From Pedobacter deserti (GTDB lineage Bacteria > Bacteroidota > Bacteroidia > Sphingobacteriales > Sphingobacteriaceae): 64,000 bases of DNA. Below the pieces are notes generated by a model, which saw nothing but the letters and a program-made list of their open reading frames with translations, was not told the DNA's origin and ran no database searches. Position numbers and translations under genes: made by a program. How positions within the stretch are numbered: the first letter of the stretch is position 1; each line of letters opens with the position of its first letter. Positions 60,806-64,000 of the stretch are shown here, in pieces. The stretch spans positions 2,914,001-2,978,000 of the forward strand of contig NZ_JAFMZQ010000001.1 in assembly GCF_024436415.1 (NCBI RefSeq), given 5' to 3'.

Positions 60806-61523
60806 GCCAACCGTTTGCTAAAACATCCGCCAGATGCATCGTTTTCAGCGGAATGTTATTTTTGTCGATATAGCCCTGCAGATGCATCAGGCAGGAATGG
60901 TCGGTTGAAATAATATACTCGGCGTCCTGCTCAAGCGCGTGGTTAACTTTCTGCTCAGCCATTGCAGAAGATATGGCGTCAAATTTTACAGCAAAAGTAC
61001 CCCCGAAACCGCAGCACATATCTGTGTCCTTCATTTCCACAAGTTCCAAACCGTGCACCTTGGAAAGAAGCAGGCGCGGCTCATCTTTGATTTTACACTC
61101 TCTCAAGGCGCTACATGAGTCGTGATACACTGCCCTACCCTCCAATTCTGCCCCGAAGTAGTCGCGTTTCAGTACGTTCACCAAAAAGTCAGACAACTCG
61201 AAAATATTTGCCTGGATGCTCCGGCATTTGTTATGCACGATAGAATTGGTAAACAAATCGTTGTACCCGCCCTTAACCATACCCACACACGACGCGGAAG
61301 GTGCAACAATATAATTGTTGTCTGAAAAATCTGTCAGAAACTTATTGCCGACCACCTTTGCCTGCTCCCAATATCCGGCATTATAAGCCGGCTGCCCGCA
61401 ACATGTCTGATCAGCATTGTAACTGACCTCACAGCCAGCTTTCTCCAATAACTTAATGGTATTAAATGCAGTCTCGGGCGACAACTGATCTACAAAACAT
61501 GGGACAAATAATTCGACTTTCAT
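60786..61523 (-). CDS. LutA/YkgE-like (Fe-S)-binding protein
   Basis: This 245-residue protein has two cysteine-rich CCG domains: ELFVPCFVDQL and ADQTCCGQPAYNAGY in the first half, YHDSCSALRECK and DTDMCCGFGGTFAVKFD in the second. These bind a heterodisulfide-reductase-like iron-sulfur cluster. The closest role is LutA of the lactate-utilisation LutABC complex or the GlcF/YkgE group. LutB and LutC partners are not visible in the window. The ATG at 61523 is preferred to a TTG two codons upstream. Confidence 0.85.
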   Translation of the reverse strand: MKVELFVPCFVDQLSPETAFNTIKLLEKAGCEVSYNADQTCCGQPAYNAGYWEQAKVVGNKFLTDFSDNNYIVAPSASCVGMVKGGYNDLFTNSIVHNKCRSIQANIFELSDFLVNVLKRDYFGAELEGRAVYHDSCSALRECKIKDEPRLLLSKVHGLELVEMKDTDMCCGFGGTFAVKFDAISSAMAEQKVNHALEQDAEYIISTDHSCLMHLQGYIDKNNIPLKTMHLADVLANGWLESTEY

Positions 61524-61536
61524 GGACAAATAACGG

Positions 61537-62850
61537 TTAATGCAAATCGGCGGCTGTGTATGTATTCCGGCTGCTCTTCCTGAGCAGCAGCAAAAATACT
61601 AAACCAACGATGAAAAAGGACGCGAGCGCAATAATAGAGTTCTTCATGCTTCCGGTAGCTTCCTCAATCAGCGCAAAGCTGAAGAGCCCGATAACGATGG
61701 CCAGTTTTTCCGTAACATCGTAAAAACTAAAAAAAGAAGCTGTATCCGGAGTGTTTGCAGGCAGGTATTTGGAATAGGTAGAACGGGACAAGGACTGGAT
61801 ACCCCCCATAATGAGGCCTACAATGACTGCCAGCCCATAAAATTGAAACTCATTGCTGATAAAGTACGCACATATACAAGTGGCTATCCATACCAGTACG
61901 ACCGCAATAAGGACATTTACATTACCCCATTTTACAGCCGCACGAGACATAAGCATCGCACCTGCAATAGCCACCAGTTGTATAATAAGGATCACCGCAA
62001 TTAGTTTCGACGTACCTAAATGCAAGGTTTTTTCACCAAACCCGGCTGCAGCCAGCATAATCGTCTGCACGCCCATCGAATAAAAGAAAAAAGCTACCAG
62101 ATACCGCTTCAGGAAAGCCATATTTTTCAGTTGCGTCCAAACCTTAGACAACTCTTCAAAACCGCTCTTTACCCGGCTTCTCACCATAGCCTCACGGTTT
62201 CTGCCCGAGCCCGGCAAGCGGCGAAAAGGAATCTGTGCAAAAACGATCCACCAGATACCTACCAGCAGAAAAGAAAGTCGCGGAGGGAAGGACGGATCAG
62301 TAATACCAAAGATTTCAGGCTTCAGTACAAAAACAAAGCATATAATTTGTAATAGAACAGATCCGACATAGCCGTAAGCATAGCCTTGCGCGCTCACACG
62401 ATCCTGCTGGTCGGGCGTTGCAATCTCGGGCAGATAAGAATTATTGAACAGTATACCCCCAATATACCCCATCGCTGCTATCACAAAGCAAATGATGCCC
62501 AGTTCCAGCGTTTCTAGTTTGAAGAAATAGAGACCCATACAAGCTGCAGCGCCCATATAGGTGAAGAATTTCATGAATGCTTTTTTATTGCCCCGGTAAT
62601 CGGCTACTGAAGAAAGCACCGGCAGCAGGATTACCATAACAAGGTAAGCGAAAGACAAAGCGTAATTGGATAAAGCCGTGTTGGTAAAGGTGCGACCAAA
62701 AAAAGTGACTTGGTCGCCAAAAGCCTCGGTAGTAGTAATGATCGTATAATACGCTGGAAAAATCGTAGAAGTAATCACCAAGTTATAGGCTGAGTTAGCC
62801 CAGTCAAAGAAAGCCCATGAACGGATGACGCTTTTATCGTTTTTCTGCAT
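61537..62850 (-). CDS. MFS transporter, UMF1/Atg22-like
   Basis: This 437-residue protein has twelve membrane segments and the family's N-terminal SWAFFDWANSAYNLVI motif. GYAYGYVGSVLLQII and GLIMGGIQSLSRSTYSKYLP follow, as in the vacuole-effluxer (Atg22/UMF1) branch. Bacterial members have unproved substrates. It lies between recQ (15-base gap) and the LutA-like gene (13-base gap), so the three may be one transcript. Confidence 0.88.
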   Translation of the reverse strand: MQKNDKSVIRSWAFFDWANSAYNLVITSTIFPAYYTIITTTEAFGDQVTFFGRTFTNTALSNYALSFAYLVMVILLPVLSSVADYRGNKKAFMKFFTYMGAAACMGLYFFKLETLELGIICFVIAAMGYIGGILFNNSYLPEIATPDQQDRVSAQGYAYGYVGSVLLQIICFVFVLKPEIFGITDPSFPPRLSFLLVGIWWIVFAQIPFRRLPGSGRNREAMVRSRVKSGFEELSKVWTQLKNMAFLKRYLVAFFFYSMGVQTIMLAAAGFGEKTLHLGTSKLIAVILIIQLVAIAGAMLMSRAAVKWGNVNVLIAVVLVWIATCICAYFISNEFQFYGLAVIVGLIMGGIQSLSRSTYSKYLPANTPDTASFFSFYDVTEKLAIVIGLFSFALIEEATGSMKNSIIALASFFIVGLVFLLLLRKSSRNTYTAADLH

Positions 62851-62865
62851 AGTTCAAATCAGGCG

Positions 62866-64000
62866 CTAAAGGTAATAATTTTTACCATCTGTTTTAATCT
62901 TTCCCGCATCAAGCAATTCACGCACACGCTCCAGTTGCTCCTGCTCCGTTCCTGCCTGTAGTTCGGCCATAAGTTCGTCCAGACTGGCGCTTCCAAGCTG
63001 CAGGCGGGTAATGATTGCGTAATCGATATTGTCGGCAAGCTGTGCGGTGTCATCTGCCTTCTTTTCGGCCAGACACACATCACAAACGCCGCATTTTGCC
63101 GCATCCTGTTCACCAAAATAAGCGAGCAACTGAATGGTCCTGCATTTCCAGGTCTGCACATAGCTAAGCACCGAAGAAATCTGGTTCTGATAGATCTTCT
63201 TACGGAGCTCAATATATTTAGCATCTATGTCCAGATGCGTAAAGTCGACTCTTGGCCTTACAAACTGCAGCTGTGGCTGATCGCTTTGCGGCAAATAAGA
63301 GATCAGGCCAAACTGCTGAAGCTGTGTGAGCTGCCTCACCACATCATCATAAGAATTCGCGGTCCGGTTGCCCAGGTCCGACTCGCTGATCTTCACAAAC
63401 TGTTCGAAAGCCCCGCCGTACGAACGCAGTATCGCTTTAATGAGACGATCATATCCCGCATTTTCAATCTGAAAACGGTATACATCTTCGTGACTGGCTA
63501 GAAACATGAGTCTCGAAGGAAGAAAAATATGTTCAGAGAGCGTCAGGTAACCTTCCCGCTCCAGGAATTTCAGCGCCGCCATCGCCTTGATCACACTGAT
63601 ATTAAAGCGCTTACAAAAATCGGCCAGGTCAAAACTGAAAGCTACGCCCTCCCCTGCACCAAAAGCCAGCTGAAAGTAATTGGCCAAATCATGATACACC
63701 TTTCTCGTCTCGTCTACCGATGGGAAACTGTGCTCATAGCGCGACTGCAAGGTCATTTCGTCCGACTGATTGGCCAGCAGAACAGCATACGAGCGATTGC
63801 CGTCCCGGCCAGCGCGGCCCGCCTCCTGATAGTAGGCCTCCAGACTCTCAGGAAGATCTAAATGGACTACAAATCTCACATCAGGCTTATCTATACCCAT
63901 ACCAAAAGCATTTGTAGCCACCATAACCCTTGTGCGCCCCCGCGTCCAGTTTTCCTGTTTATTGAAACGCTCGGCTTTTTCAACGCCTGCGTGATAGAAA
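62866..64000 (-). CDS. recQ: ATP-dependent DNA helicase RecQ, 5' part outside the window
   Basis: The frame is open to the window edge. Codons before the ATG at 63924 encode FYHAGVEKAERFNKQENW, which is core helicase sequence, so the gene begins beyond base 64000. Visible parts are the end of the helicase C domain (VATNAFGMGIDKPDVRFVVH, YYQEAGRAGRDG), the RecQ zinc site (AAKCGVCDVC) and a winged-helix region. The protein ends shortly after the zinc and winged-helix parts with no obvious HRDC domain. It unwinds DNA during recombination and repair. Confidence 0.93.
   Translation of the reverse strand, partial: FYHAGVEKAERFNKQENWTRGRTRVMVATNAFGMGIDKPDVRFVVHLDLPESLEAYYQEAGRAGRDGNRSYAVLLANQSDEMTLQSRYEHSFPSVDETRKVYHDLANYFQLAFGAGEGVAFSFDLADFCKRFNISVIKAMAALKFLEREGYLTLSEHIFLPSRLMFLASHEDVYRFQIENAGYDRLIKAILRSYGGAFEQFVKISESDLGNRTANSYDDVVRQLTQLQQFGLISYLPQSDQPQLQFVRPRVDFTHLDIDAKYIELRKKIYQNQISSVLSYVQTWKCRTIQLLAYFGEQDAAKCGVCDVCLAEKKADDTAQLADNIDYAIITRLQLGSASLDELMAELQAGTEQEQLERVRELLDAGKIKTDGKNYYL

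Overview
The window looks like a chromosomal segment of a Bacteroidota bacterium, most likely a Sphingobacteriaceae member close to Pedobacter or Mucilaginibacter. The grounds are type B type IX secretion (T9SS) modules, LruC-domain lipoproteins, a DUF6266 protein, an ECF-sigma/FecR/STN relay, TAnnTTTG-type promoter motifs and the thrS-infC-rpmI-rplT order. No organism assignment was made by search; this rests on gene families and sequence style only. No prophage, insertion sequence, CRISPR array, tRNA or rRNA was seen.

Layout. 1-4.4 kb: a truncated LruC-domain protein, a structured non-coding stretch, a DUF6266 protein and a complete LruC/DUF4114-like lipoprotein. 4.4-19.3 kb: an exopolysaccharide locus. 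An acyltransferase and an FkbM methyltransferase lie on the + strand. A tightly packed minus-strand operon (19236 down to 6422) encodes a half-length TolC-like protein, a Wzc-like co-polymerase, Wzy-like and Wzx-like proteins, several glycosyltransferases, an acyltransferase and a candidate 29-residue membrane microprotein. 19.7-27.1 kb: a three-gene T9SS type B surface module (giant lectin/Ig-like adhesin, PorP/SprF, PorE-like OmpA protein). 27.1-28.6 kb: a single-domain response regulator coupled to a sugar transferase that carries a degenerate receiver domain. This is probably the initiating enzyme for polysaccharide synthesis.

28.7-39.1 kb is mostly housekeeping and transport: a Gly-zipper lipoprotein, an SDR-like protein, a beta-CASP nuclease, an OmpA protein, TerC, SulP, an SDR oxidoreductase, an HMA protein with an HMA-AraC regulator, and a Bcr/CflA exporter. 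39.1-44.1 kb is the most unusual region. It holds an LA_2272-type surface-repeat protein, a GIN-domain lipoprotein, an ECF sigma factor, a FecR anti-sigma factor and a second surface-repeat protein fused to an STN domain. I read this as a cell-surface signalling system in which a repeat barrel takes the place of the usual TonB-dependent receptor.

44.1-48.6 kb is a cobalamin-riboswitch operon (btuB, DUF6580 membrane protein, BtuF-like protein, Dph6-like ATP pyrophosphatase). 48.8-54.5 kb holds a class A penicillin-binding protein and a metallopeptidase/beta-propeller/barrel gene split by a frameshift in a run of six C. 54.5-57.5 kb holds a GIY-YIG-like protein, an XRE/S24 regulator with three operator-like sites upstream, and bioF-bioD. 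57.5-64 kb holds rplT, rpmI, infC, thrS, a LutA-like protein, an MFS transporter and a truncated recQ.
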